From the NCBI GenBank assembly GCA_030142905.1, contig JASJOG010000208.1, forward strand, positions 271,001 through 335,000: a stretch of DNA of 64,000 nucleotides, in the 5' to 3' direction. Under the pieces are notes generated by a model. It was not told where the DNA came from, ran no database searches, and saw nothing but the letters and a program-made list of their open reading frames with translations. Numbering within the stretch: position 1 is the stretch's first letter; each line of letters starts with the position of its first letter. Below are positions 23,151 through 34,597 of the stretch, one piece after another. The position numbers and the translations under genes were made by a program. This DNA comes from Heliopora coerulea (Eukaryota > Cnidaria > Anthozoa > Scleralcyonacea > Helioporidae).

Positions 23151-23548
23151 TGACAAGACTTTCAGATTAGTCGAGGACAGGTCGCCGACAAGTCGCTCAC
23201 TCGCCCGGCGATAGTTTTGTTGCATATGGAAGTAGATGTACCTAGTCAGGGATGTTATTCTGTTCTTGAGATATTTCGTTTTCAAAGTCGAGAGATATGC
23301 TAATGACATTACCTATATGGTGAAAACCTTGACACAGCATTTTAATTCATCGGTAAATTCGGGAAATATGGAAACGTGGAAATTAGTGTCAGGTATTTTA
23401 ATGATTTTTTTTAAAATGGTTGAAAACGGCTTTGTTCTTGAGAAGTTTAGGCTTACCTGATGTGCAATGAGATAAATCTGTTTCGTCACGAGGTGAACAA
23501 AACATTGTCACTTACTGGAAATCTTTTAAATCTATAACAACAACCGCA

Positions 23549-23583
23549 ACAATAATAATTATAATAATAATAATAATAACAAT
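23549..23583. repeat. (AAT)n tract at the 5' edge of the first RLE retrotransposon
   Basis: An AATAAT run with small interruptions directly before the 5' leader of the retrotransposon that follows. Confidence 0.85.
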
Positions 23584-24290
23584 ATGGGCACTGGAGTAGG
23601 ACAAGCACAGCTTCAGCCTACTACGGGAATGTGGACGCTCCCGCCCACCAGAGTCCGGGGTGGCAACTTTGGCAAGTGCCAACAACCCCTTAGCCAAGGG
23701 TAGATAAGACTCTTTAATTTTGGATGGCAACTTATCTAGGAGAAGGGAACTCTGACATAAAACCAGAAGTAGGTAGGCAGGACATTGATTCGGAGCCAGT
23801 GACCTCCATAAAACGAGCAGGCTTTGATGAGATGACCTATGGAGTGGCGCCCCTGCCTTGCCAGCTGGGTAGACAGGTAGCCTAAAGCCTCAGCTTGCCT
23901 TAATTGGCTGGCAGCTGCAAGTACACTACCTTCAGGTGTTGGCAAACCTGCCCTGTCAGCCCAAGGATTAGAACAAAATCTGTACAGCAGGCTGATGCCC
24001 CTGACCTTAGTTGGTTGAGGATGAACCAGCCTTAAATGCTGAAACAGATATGCACAAGTCTAAGAATAAAACAATATTCAGACTTAACCCTTGCAGTGGC
24101 ATGCCTAAACTGACCTTAGCTGGTTGGAAGTGCAAGAGTGTACTGTTAAGGTCAAACTGGATATGCGCATCGGGGAGTACTTTCAGGGACTTTAGAGGGC
24201 TGTACATCCCTTACTCCTTCCTGACTGGATAAGTTGGGCGAGTAAGGGCTGGCCGGTGGGTGTTTCTTTAAATCCATACTAATGGTAAAA

Positions 24291-24418
24291 TTTCCTTTCC
24301 CCACAAGTTCCCTGAAATGTGCAACGTCTGTTGCGGCCTTACCTGGCGGGATGCTGGGAGCCCGTAGCAGGCTGAGACCCCTTCCACTGTCCATAGTTGG
24401 GTGGTGTGCGAGTTGTAA
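24291..24418 (+). repeat. ~125-bp module A, copy 1
   Basis: It runs from about CCTTTCCCCACAAGTTCCCT to GGGTGGTGTGCGAGTTGT and is followed by (AAT)n. Related copies lie at 27606, 27717 and 31622. It is either part of the 5' leader of this retrotransposon family or a separate short element that also uses AAT tracts. Confidence 0.7.
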
Positions 24419-24419
24419 C

Positions 24420-24461
<42 letters not shown>
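24419..24461. repeat. (AAT)n tract translated as poly-Asn
   Basis: About 14 AAT units between module A and the protein-coding part of copy 1. In the coding frame they read as a run of asparagine, an artefact of the microsatellite rather than a protein domain. Confidence 0.9.
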
Positions 24462-24463
24462 GA

Positions 24464-27400
24464 TAACGACGTGAATGAGGCCAGAAATGGTCTCTCGTCC
24501 GGCAGTGATGGTGTGAACGGACAGGCACCACTCGGTCGTCATCAAGCTACTGCCCGTAGAAAGTGGAACAATGCGTTATATCGAGTTGTAATGGAATGCT
24601 ATTTTGAGAGTAAACCAGGAACCAGAGGGTACAGAAGGAGAATGTTGAATAGCTGGCAGAATAGAGGGATGTTTAGGATGTCTGAGCAAAATTTAGCTGA
24701 TCAGGCAAGAGCAATTAGAAACAATAATTGGCTCTCCACTGTCGAGTTGGAGGAGATTAAGCGACGAGTGGATAGCGCGGCGGATGATGAGAATAATGAG
24801 AATAGGATGAATAATGATGGAATGAATATGCAGCAAAATCAAGAACCTGTTTCTGAGTGTAGATCGGAGAGGGAAGACAACGAGGAAGGAGTTTACCAAT
24901 TTCGAGCCCTGAATCCGAAAGAACTGTCAGAGGGACAGCGAGATATTTTGAACGATATCAAACTGGCTCTAGAAGAAGATGAAGCAGAACAACCAAGATC
25001 TTTGAAACATGTGGAGAGAAAGAAGCTCCGTGAGGTGGCTAAAGAAGTGAATGATGTACTAGCGCACATTCAAACAGCTGATATAACCGAAACCAATCGG
25101 CTAGTGAGAACCGCAGCTATGATTGTAACGCGGAGACTAGGTATAAAGAAAAGAAGTACTGAAGCAAGAAAAGAACCCTTCTGGAAGAGAAGAATAAAGA
25201 ACAAAATTGATAGGTTGAGGAGAGAGATAAGCAAACTGGAGAGGAGAAAGAACAATAGGAATAAGGTTGGCAAGGGGTTGACACAGATTGAGAAGAAATA
25301 CCAAGTGAGAAAGAAAGGGTTGAATGTTGTTATTGAGGAATTGAAGCAACGAGTGACAGCTAATGCTGCAAAATTGAGAAGATATGAGCAACGGATAAAC
25401 CAGTACAGACAAAATCGCATGTTTCAGAATGACCAGAAGAAATTCTATCAAGAAATGGGCGGAGTAACCAGGGAGAGAGATATTACACCTGATTCCCTAG
25501 AGGGCTGCGATTTTTGGAGCAGGATCTGGGATAATCCTACTGAGCACAATCGAGAGGCAGAATGGTTAGATGACGTTAGAGAAGAGCTTAGCCAATACAC
25601 GGCCCAAAAGGATGTGATGATTTCTGTAGTAGATGTGAAACAGCAGTTGAAGAAAGTGTCGAATTGGAAAGGGCCTGGGCCGGATGGCGTACAGGGATTT
25701 TGGCTGAAGAATTTTAAAGCACTTCATTGTCGCATTGCAGAACAACTTAATGTAATTCTGGAATCTTGCTCCGTGCGGCAACGGATGAACCAAGGAAGAA
25801 CGATTCTCTGTATAAAGGATCCGTCACTGGAAAATGCTGTGGAAAACTTCCGGCCCATAACATGTCTTCCACTTATGTGGAAATTACTCAGCGGAATGCT
25901 TTCGGAAAAAATGTACGACCATCTTGAGACTAGACACTTACCTCCTGAGGAACAAAAGGGTGCCGGAAACGTTCAAGGGGGACTAAAGACCAACTCCTCA
26001 CAGATAAAATGGTACTACGGAATTGTAAGCGTAGAAAAACAAATCTGGCGATGGCCTGGATTGACTATCGTAAGGCTTACGACATGGTGCCTCATTCCTG
26101 GCTTCTGGAAACGCTGGAACTTACTGGAATAGCTACTAATATCCAGCGATTAGTACGAGAGAGCATGCAAAATTGGAAGACGGTGCTTACATCAAATGGC
26201 CAAACTTTAGGGGAAGTCAAAATTCAACGAGGTATTTTCCAGGGCGACAGTCTATCACCCCTGTTGTTTGTCATCTGCTTGATACCGCTGTCGATTGTCT
26301 TGCGAAGTTGCAAAAGAAGATACCAACTAGGAAAGGATGCTGGGTCCATTAACCATCTGTTATACATGGACGACCTAAAGCTGTATGGAAAAGATGAGCG
26401 TGAAATTGACTCTCTAGTGAACACTGTCCGGATAGTCAGCAGTGATATCGGCATGGAGTTCGGCCTTAAAAAGTGTGGTGTACTCGTTTTAAAGAGAGGA
26501 AAGGTTGTGAAATCTGAAGGAATTGACCTCCCAGAGGGGCGACAGATGAAAACGGTAGAGGATGATGGATACAAGTATCTCGGGGTCCTTGAGTACGACG
26601 ATCTGCTTCACGACAAAATGAAGGAAGCGCTGACCAGTGAGTACTTCTACAGAGTGAAGAAGGTTTTAAAATCTAAGTTAAATGGAAGGAACACCATACT
26701 AGCCTTGAACACATGGGCCGTGCCAGTGCAACGTTATGGTGCCGGGATAGTGAACTGGTCCAAAGCTGAGCTGGAGAACATGGACAGGAAGACAAGGAAA
26801 CGGATGACAATCTATGGAATGCTACACCCTCGAGCGAATGTTGACCGCTTGTACTTTCCAAGACGATGTGGTGGTCGGGGGCTGATTGGAGTTGAGGACT
26901 GCGTACGTGCTGAAGATTGGAGTTGAGGACTGCGTACGTGGGCCACTTGTTGTGTGAATGTAGTAAGATGGCACAGATTCAATATAAACATCGACATGAC
27001 AACGTTGCCAGGATTGTGCACTGGGCAATCGCAAAACAGCGTGGACTTGACGTCGAAGAGAAATGGTACGAACACAAGCCGGAACCAGTCATTGAAAATG
27101 CTACCATAAAAATGCTGTGGGACTTTACCATCCAGACGGATCGTGAAATTGAAGCCCGGAGACCGAACATTGTACTGGTAAACAGGAAAGAGAATGAGTG
27201 CATAGTAATCGACATTGCTGTGCCTGCAGATGCTAATATTGCAGCAAAAGAAAAAGAGAAGATCCAAAAGTACCAGGACCTTAGAAGAGAGATTGCACGT
27301 CTATGGGACATCAAAACGTGTGTGGTTCCAGTGGTGGTTGGTTCACTAGGTATGGTTACCAAGAACCTTGGCAAATACCTCGGGAAGATTGGAGTTCCAA

Positions 27401-27474
27401 CAAAGATCGAACTCCTGCAGAAAGCAACACTACTCGGATCTGCAAGGATTCTGCGAAATGTGCTTGAGGCCTAA
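24464..27474 (+). pseudogene. Reverse transcriptase / restriction-like endonuclease polyprotein, copy 1
   Basis: The N-terminal segment (RHQATARRKWN..., ~100 residues) is shared with copy 2 and precedes a charged coiled-coil region. The reverse transcriptase starts near NWKGPGPDGVQGFW (about 25660). It continues after a frame change near 26000 with [28 protein letters not shown] and the catalytic LLYMDDLKL (about 26360). The third piece (26917-27474) has the endonuclease core RRPNIVLVNRKE and IDIAVP, a PD-(D/E)xK-like pattern with Asn in place of the first Asp. Between pieces two and three about 350 bp present in copy 2, including the zinc-knuckle start, are missing at a 26-bp duplication (26884-26909 and 26915-26940). 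The gene is therefore dead. Confidence 0.85.
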
Positions 27475-27547
27475 GGCTGTGAGACACAGCTTGCCCTCAG
27501 CGTACTAACATGTGACCAGCGACTATTTAAGCTGAGTATTTTAAATT

Positions 27548-27549
27548 AA

Positions 27550-27590
<41 letters not shown>

Positions 27591-27605
27591 TTATAATAAT
27601 AATAA
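27548..27605. repeat. (AAT)n tract between the two RLE elements
   Basis: About 18 AAT units with one GATT interruption. It marks the 3' end of copy 1 and the start of the leader region of copy 2. Confidence 0.9.
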
Positions 27606-27691
27606 GTTGCGGCCTTACCTGGCGGGATGCTGGGAGCCCGTAGCAGGCTTAGACCCCTTCCACTGTCCTTAGTTGGGTGGTGTGCGAGTTG
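27606..27691 (+). repeat. Module A, truncated copy 2
   Basis: It starts inside the module at GTTGCGGCCTTACCTGGCG and ends GTGCGAGTTGT, then passes into another AAT tract (about 27692-27716). Confidence 0.7.
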
Positions 27692-27716
27692 TGATAATAC
27701 TAATAATAATAATAAT

Positions 27717-27825
27717 GTCCTTTCCCACAAGTTCCCTGAAATGTGCAATGTCTGTTGCGGCCTTTCCTGACGGGATGTTTGCCACCCGTAGCGGGCTGAG
27801 ACCCTTCGACTGTCCTTAGCTGGGT
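27717..27825 (+). repeat. Module A, copy 3
   Basis: It starts at TGTCCTTTCCCACAAGTTCC directly after an AAT tract and runs into the 19-bp tandem repeat. Confidence 0.7.
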
Positions 27826-27962
27826 GGTGTGTCCTTAGCCGGGTGGTGTGTCCTTAGCTGGGTGGTGTGTCCTTAGCTGGGTGGTGTGTCCTTAGCTGGG
27901 TGGTGTGTCCTTAGCTGGGTGGTGTGTCCTTAGCTGGGTGGTGTGTCCTTAGCTGAGTTGTA
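27811..27962 (+). repeat. 19-bp tandem repeat, ~8 units
   Basis: Unit TGTCCTTAGCTGGGTGGTG is repeated about eight times, nearly identical, with one T-to-C change in the second unit and a decayed last unit. It is an expansion of the end of module A. Tandem repeats in the 5' leader are common in several LINE families. Confidence 0.95.
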
Positions 27963-30900
27963 GGGCACTGGGGTAGGACAGGCTGGTGCCTTAGCCTACC
28001 ACGAGAAAATGGACACTCCCGCCCACCAGTGTCTGTGGTAGCACCTTCAGCAAGTGCTAGTAACCCCGTAGCTGCCCCTGTCAGGGTTACGACAACTCAC
28101 ATATGTGATGATAATGAGCCAAAATAGAAATTCAGATAACGGCGTGAATGGAACCGGAGTGTTAAACGAAGGAGCCTCGCCCAGTAGGGATAATGCGAGG
28201 CAGCAGGCATTACCCGACCGTCATCAAGCTACTGCACGAAATAAATGGAACAAACAAGTTAATGCTGTTATTATGGAATGCTATGACAGAAGTAAACCAG
28301 TAGATGAAAATGGAAAACCAATCAGAGGCTATCGGCAAAGGATGTATAGGGAATGGCAGGAAAGAGGATTATTCCAAGCAACAGAACAGAGAATATGTGA
28401 CCAAGCGAGAGCAATTAGGAAAAATGGATGGTTAACTGAAGTTGAGCTAGAAGGTATCAGAAGAATAGCCCATGCACATGAGGATGCACCAGTAACTGAA
28501 GCTATGGAGGAGAGTGAGAGTCTGGGAGAACAAATGGAACAGTGTATCCAAGATAATAATGTATATGGCATAGAAGAGACAGATTCGGCTGAGATTTTGG
28601 TTGAGGAAGATAATGATTTGAATGAGGAAGAGAAAGACATTTTACAACAGATTAAAGAAATAATGCAGAAGAAAGAAGTTGGAGGTAAAAAACCATTCAA
28701 AAAAGTGAATAGGGGTAAACTTAACCAGGTAACAAAAAAAGTAAATGGAGTTGTCCAATATATAAAAACCGATAATATTACGGATACAAATAACTTGATG
28801 AAAGCAGCCAGTGAGTATGTGGCAAAGACACTAAGACTTAAAGACCAGGTGAAAGACGGTAGGAAAAATGAACCTTGATGGAAAAGGAGAATTGAAAGAG
28901 ATATCAAAACATTAAGGCGAGACATAAATATCTTGGAACGGAAAAGAAAAGATCAACTGAAAGCAATGGGAGAGTACGTGGAATTAGATAGGAAATACAA
29001 TATAAAGAAGAAGGGATTAACAACGGTTATAGAAGAATTGAAGCAACGAATGATGGCTAAGAGTGTGAAGATTAAGAGATTGCAGCGAATAAGCCAATAC
29101 AGACAAAACCGTACAGTCAGTGTGGATCAAAAAAGAATTTACCAAGAATTAGATGGAGATGATAGAGGAGAAGGGACAAGTCCTGATCAGAAGAGAGTAA
29201 AAGGTTTTGGAGTGAAATATGGGATAATGAAATAAAGCATAATGAAAACGCACAGTGGCTTCGAAAACTGAACGATGAGGACAGGTCATTACAGGAAAAT
29301 ATAGTGATTACAAGAAAAATGATTAAGATGCAATGTCGAAAAATTCCGCTCTGGAAAGCGCCAGGACGAGATGGAGTTCAAGGATTCTGGTTAAAGAAAA
29401 CTACTTCATTGCATGAGAGAATTGCGATACAACTGGATGATATCTTGAATGGTAGAAAGGCTATACCTACATGGATGACATATGGGAGAACAATCTTGTG
29501 CTTAAAAGACTAAGCAAAAGGGAATATGGTGGATAGCTATAGGCCTATTTCATGTCTGCCACTTATGTGGAAAATGCTTACTGGAATCATTGCAGACTGT
29601 ATGTATAGTTTTCTAGAAACGAATGACGTGTTACCTGAAGAACAAAAAGGATGTCGAAGAAACTGTAGAGGAACAAAAGACCAGTTATTAATTGACAAAA
29701 GTATGTTGAGGGATTGTAAACGACGACACACGAACATGGCAATGGCATGGATAGACTATAAGAAAGCGTACGACATGGTTTCTCATTCGTGGATTAAGGA
29801 ATGCATGAAAATATTTGGCGTTGCGAACAACATCCGAAGCTTTTAGAAGACAGTATGGAAACATGGAGGACGGAATTAACATCATATGGGGAAACTTTGG
29901 GTGAAGTTCGGATAAGACGAGGGATTTTTCAAGGAGACAGTTTGTCACCACTGCTATTTGTTTTGAGTATGATACCTCTGACACTGGTCCTGAGAAAAAC
30001 AGGAATAGGCTATGAATGGGGGAAAAAGCAGTTTATGATTAATCACTTGTTATACATGGATGATCTTAAATTGTTCGGGAAAACGGAGAATCAAATTGAT
30101 TCGCTAATCAACACAGTATATATCTTTAGTAAAGATATTGGAATGGAGTTTGGGTCAACAAGGTGTGGAATTCTTGTATTGAAAAGAGGGAAGGTGGTGA
30201 AAACAGATGGTGTGGTGATGCCAGATGGAAACGTGATGAGGCAAATTGAAGGTGATGGATATAAATACCTTGGTATTATGGAGATGGATCAGATCATGGA
30301 AAGTACTATGAAAGCAGCATTCGGTAAAGAATATCTAAGGAGATTGTGGTTAATCCTAAAGTCCCAATTAAATGGCAAGAACAAGGTATTAGCAATAAAC
30401 TCATGGGCTATATCAGTGTTACGGTACGGGGCAGGAGTGATAAATTGGAATATGGAAGAAGTAAAAAAGCTAGACAGAAGGACAAGAAAGATGATGACTA
30501 ACTATGGAGCATTGCATCCAAAAAGCGATGTTGACAGGATTTATTTACCCAGCAACAATGGAGGAAGAGATTTAATTAGCTGTGAGTATTGCATCAGGAG
30601 TGAGGAAAATAATTTAGGGTGGTATGTGAAGAACAACGTAGAGCCGTTGATACAGGGGTTAAAAGTGATTGGAGTAATTGACGGTCAGGATACTCTTAGT
30701 AAGGAAGAATACAAGATGAGGAGCATTGTGGAAAAAGAGGTGGCGTGGAAAAATGAAGTTATGCATGGGCAATTTCTAAGAGATATGGAAGAAGGAGTTG
30801 ATAAATGGGATACATGGACATGGCTAAGGAAATCGGATCTGAAAGTGGGAACTGAGGCCTTGATATTTGCTGCTCAAAAGCAGGCGCTACGCACAATGTC

Positions 30901-31606
30901 AAATTCAAGATAGATAGGACTGGGGAATCACCATTATGCAGGATGTGTGGCCAAAGAGGAGAAAGTGTGAGCCATATCATAAGTGAATGTAGTAAATTGG
31001 CACAGCATGAGTATAAGAGGAGACACGACAATGTGGCGAGAATATTACATTGGAAAATCTGTGAGAAGTATAACCTCGCACGAGCGGAGAGGTGGTATGA
31101 ACACCAACCAGATGCGGTAGTGGAATCAAACCAGGTGAAAGTGCAATGGGATTTTAATATACAGTGTGATAAGGTTATAGAGGCAAGAAGACCAGACATA
31201 GTCATTGTTGATCATCGGGAAAGGACTTGTAATATATTAGATATGGCAGTGCCTAATGACAACAGGGTCTGCATGAAGGAACAAGAGAAAGTCGAAAAAT
31301 ATCAAGAATTAAGGTGGGAAATCTCAAGGATGTGGAACATGAAGACGGTTACAGTAATTCCAATGGTGATAGGTGCGCTAGGAACAGTCTCTAAGAGGAT
31401 ACAATCATGGATTAAGAAGATTGGTGTTGAAGTAAGGACGGAGCAATTGCAAAAAACCGCATTATTGGGGACGGCAAGAGTACTAAGGAAAGTACTTAAT
31501 GCCTGATATTGGAAAAAAAGGAATATCTAAGGGACCTTTGGTAATTTGTTATTACCCGCTCCCTCAGTATATGTATATATCGGCACAACATCGGCCTGCG
31601 TGAAAT
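27963..31606 (+). mobile_element. RLE-type non-LTR retrotransposon, copy 2 (broken)
   Basis: It has the same layout as copy 1: leader GGGCACTGGGGTAGGACAGG, polyprotein gene 28105-31506, then about 100 bp of 3' region before AAT-rich sequence at 31606. It is longer than copy 1 in the C-terminal half because it lacks that copy's internal deletion. Codon differences from copy 1 are spread throughout, so the two are separate insertions of diverged subfamilies and not a recent tandem duplication. Confidence 0.75.
28105..31506 (+). pseudogene. Reverse transcriptase / restriction-like endonuclease polyprotein, copy 2
   Basis: The order is: N-terminal segment RHQATARNKWNKQV, charged helical region, reverse transcriptase with WKAPGRDGVQGFW (about 29355), [28 protein letters not shown] and [11 protein letters not shown] (about 30050). 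Then come a knuckle CRMCGQRGESVSHIISEC (about 30938-30991) and an endonuclease core RRPDIVIVDHRE with ILDMAVP (about 31190-31250), which keeps the PD...D pattern. Damage: an in-frame stop at 28876, a frame change near 29230, a stop at 29511, a frame change near 29845, and a stop plus frame change at about 30911-30945. The family copies itself by target-primed reverse transcription; this copy cannot. Confidence 0.87.
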
Positions 31607-31621
31607 AACATAATAAGAATA

Positions 31622-31748
31622 ATGTCTTTTCCCCACAAGTTCCCTGAAATGTGCAATGTCTGTTGCGGCCTTTCCTGACGGGATGCTTGCCCCCCGTAGG
31701 GGGCTGAGACCCTTCCACTGTCCTTAGCTGGGTGGTGTGCGAGTTGTA
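31622..31748 (+). repeat. Module A, copy 4
   Basis: It starts at TGTCTTTTCCCCACAAGTTC after AATAAGAATAAT and ends GTGCGAGTTGT before another AAT/GAT tract (31749-31790). Confidence 0.7.
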
Positions 31749-31791
31749 ATAGTATTAATGATAATAATGATAATGATAATAGTAATTAGGA

Positions 31792-32468
31792 CATGAGGTA
31801 GGGCAAACTGGAATTTTAGCTTACTAAGGTAATTTAGACGATCCGGCCCTCAAGAGTCCATGGTGGCACTTCTGGCAAGTGCCAGTAACCCCGAAGCCAC
31901 CCAGGTCAGGGTTACAACAAGGTTTGGAAGGGGTTCCTAATCATGGTTGACAACTTTCCCAATGTCAGTTCACGCCAAAAATACTGGTGCATGGATGTGT
32001 CACCTAAAAACCCTTACTCCTCACGTGAGTGTGATGTTAAGAAGAAATATGCCCAACAACGGTTTTAATGAAGCGAAAACTTTCATGATGATAAGATGAA
32101 ACTGAGGATGATTCTGAAATAGAATTGAAACACGACTTTAATGAATCTGGGCCTGCTGGGGATGGAGTCTTGCCTGTCAGGATCCTGTGCGCAAACTGGT
32201 AGGATCCGATCGTTGTCTTGATACTGCAGATTATGGTGGAAGACGAACGTGGACACGTGAAGAAAATGTCAAAATAATGGAATACTTCTGTGAAAATCAA
32301 CCAGCGCAAAGAGGATGTTAGAAAAGACGGCGGGACCTATAGAGAAGAAAAGGGATGCTTAAAAGATATAGAAAAGATCTGACAAATGAAAGAGTTATTC
32401 CAGTAGTGATAGGAGCACTTAGAACAAAACCAGAAATAGAGGCTGGGGTGAATATTGACATAGAAATA
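31792..32468 (+). mobile_element. Remnant of a third RLE-type element
   Basis: 31797-31920 resembles the leaders of copies 1 and 2 (GGCAAGTGCCAGTAACCCCG). Near 32390-32450 a short frame reads VIPVVIGALRTKPEI, resembling the extreme C-terminal region of copy 2 (VIPMVIGALGTV). Everything between is lost. A phrase at 32105-32135 matches the SINE tail near 22960. It is cut at 32468 by a pogo-like MITE. Confidence 0.5.
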
Positions 32469-33264
32469 CAGTTGAACCCCTGTTAACTGGCCACTTATTA
32501 AGGGACTACTGCTTTTTAGGCGGCCAGTTATCATTGTCCCGAAAGTATTGTCAGTATAAATATTGTATATAAAACCCCTATTTAGTGGCAACCTCTATTA
32601 AGCGACCGCAGCCGCCTTTTGGCCGTCCCGATAACAGTTGTCCTATTGTTTTTACCTCTATTAAGGGTCATCGGGAATTTAACACTTGTAGTTTCGCCGG
32701 ATCTTAAAGAAGCTGATGACAGGCGAAGGTCTCAAATAGAAGGTGACGGATGATAAAAATACTCAAACAAGCGTTTATTGTTATATTGACTAGAAGTGAT
32801 AATTTTTTGATGATCTGGCAACACACTTTAAACCATTATTACTGTAAATGTATAAATACGGTGTAGAGCGCCTCATATTGAGAATCCCAGGGCTATCCCA
32901 AGCTAATATCCGTAGTCAGGTGTCCGTTAGATCAGTTTGACCTCGAATCCTTCATTTCCAAGCTTTGATTTCAACCCCAAGGCGGAAAATTTGACTCCGG
33001 TAAATTGACATTCCCATGGAACTTCCAAGCCATACCCATCTCCTCTGTTGATATGTTTACATTAAGAACTACTTTGCTGTTATTTTGTTGCTCTCTGCTG
33101 TGTACAACTGTTGTCGTAAATCTCCACGCGTGTTTGTTTCCAAATAAGAGACTTTGTACCACTCCTTAAGCTAGTTTGTGAGAAACCTTTTTTAACCGGC
33201 TAACCCCTATTAAATGGCCACTTGCCATCTCACAGAGGGCGGCCGTTTAACAGAGGTTCAACTG
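32469..33264. mobile_element. pogo/Tigger-like non-autonomous element
   Basis: Left end CAGTTGAACCCCTGTTAACT follows a TA, and right end GTTTAACAGAGGTTCAACTG is followed by TA. The 796-bp interior repeats GGCCA..TATTAAG-type words and has no transposase. Ends and TA duplication match the pogo branch of Tc1/mariner. It sits inside the third RLE remnant. Confidence 0.88.
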
Positions 33265-33420
33265 TATTACAAAGGTTCGTTCTCCTTGCTTTGGTACTGC
33301 AGGAATTTTGAGAAAGGTTCTTGTGTCCTGATGTAACTGGTTGTGACTTGACCTTACGGGGAAACCCGACAAATCACATTTGTTTTGAATATAGGTAATT
33401 ATGGTAACAACAGTAATAAC

Positions 33421-33540
33421 GTTAATAATAATAATGATGATGATGATGATGATATGATAGTAATAGTAATAATAATGATGATGATGATATAATAATAGTA
33501 ATAGTAATAATAATGATAATAATAATCATGATGATAGTAG
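33421..33540. repeat. ATG/AAT microsatellite
   Basis: Mixed (GAT)n and (AAT)n runs with AGTAAT interruptions. Confidence 0.9.
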
Positions 33541-33900
33541 GTTTATTTACACACTCAATAGGAATATGCTAAATTACAATATGTTAACATTTACTAAGTT
33601 CGTAGTGATACAGATAATCTATAATAAATATTTACAATACACATCTTAAAACCGTACTAACTAATCTAACAACTCTAATGAATTGGAAGAGATATTGAAT
33701 AAATGCTGTTAAAACTTGTAAAATCTTTATCTACACTAATTTAAAATTGTACTTATCAATAGCATAAACAAATGCACTGTTTGAAACGGTCAGTTTTACT
33801 ATAGAACTTATGAATTCTTTGACCACTTGCTCTAGTATCCCATTCGTCATCACATCATCAAATGTATGCACTTTGATACCCAGTGAAAACCTGTAGGAAA
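33541..33900 (-). other. Possible 3' end of an unrecognised retroelement
   Basis: Minus-strand reading from about 33885 gives an open stretch of about 50 codons (GIKVHTFDDVMTNGIL near its start, KYNFKLV before the stop at about 33733). About 190 bp of AT-rich sequence follows and then the microsatellite. A coding end followed by a simple-repeat tail suggests a LINE, but I do not recognise the family. Confidence 0.3.
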
Positions 33901-34508
33901 ATCACTAGTGATCTGGATCACATTTCTTAATTTAAATACTCAAATCAATAAAACAAACATGTAGTAAATCGATGGGAATGCTCATTTGAGCAGGTCGTTC
34001 ACACTCGTTTATCGTGTTTCATCAGGGAGCTCCAAACACTCGAAAACCGAAAATATCTCAGGGCTACGTCCTTCGGTTTACAGTATTTTCTCGTGTTACG
34101 AAGCCCTAAAGAAGCACTCACACTGGTATATAAACTATTCAAAAACAGAGGTCCGATATTTCACTAGTTCAGACCTAACAAGAGACGTCAATAAGTAGTT
34201 TATTATATGGCTTTACTGAAATATAATTGACAAATGCACAGGTACAGAACGTCAAATAAAAACATACAATTCTGCCGTCATTTTATGTGAAGTTTCTTTA
34301 CCAACTTCACTCTGCGTGGTTACTTTTTCTTTTTAAATTGTTCGTAACACTTTTTAACTTAAAATTTTGTCCAAAATTTAAATTTTTATTCAACATAAAT
34401 CTTTCTTAAATCCTCCCCTGAGCGGGCAATACAGAAAATATCCGACTGCTTATGAACCAATCAAATTGCAGGATTTCCGCATTCAGACCGCTCCCAGTCA
34501 CAGCCATA
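33901..34508. other. Non-coding stretch, nothing firmly recognised
   Basis: No coding region. The piece at 33985-34140 (GCAGGTCGTTCACACTCG...) has the mixed composition of an interspersed repeat, but I found no ends. Confidence 0.35.
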
Positions 34509-34597
34509 TAATAAAGGTAAATATTGCAAAAACTTTTCAGTTTAGGAAAAAATTGGCGGCAAGAATGTGGTGAACATAAATAAAGTGATCAGTAGTT
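34509..34597 (+). repeat. ~88-bp direct repeat, left copy
   Basis: It starts at ATAATAAAGGTAAATATTGC and ends AAAGTGATCAGTAGT. It matches 35919-36006 at roughly nine positions in ten. It abuts the 3' end of the RTE-like fragment. Confidence 0.85.

Larger units (their letters stand above)
23584..27547 (+). mobile_element. RLE-type non-LTR retrotransposon, copy 1 (broken)
   Basis: A leader beginning GGGCACTGGAGTAGGAC, then a damaged single polyprotein gene, then a short 3' region ending in (AAT)n. The protein combines a reverse transcriptase and a C-terminal restriction-like endonuclease region, the layout of the R2/R4/NeSL group. AAT tracts lie at both ends. The R4-clade element Dong is known to insert into TAA repeats, so a similar site preference is inferred here. 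Confidence 0.75.

Noticed and set aside
24419..24461. A poly-asparagine domain in the RLE polyprotein
   Set aside because: It is an (AAT)n microsatellite at the insertion site or leader, absent from copy 2.
33421..33540. A CRISPR-like or regulatory array
   Set aside because: It is a plain trinucleotide microsatellite; no conserved repeat with unique spacers exists anywhere in the window.
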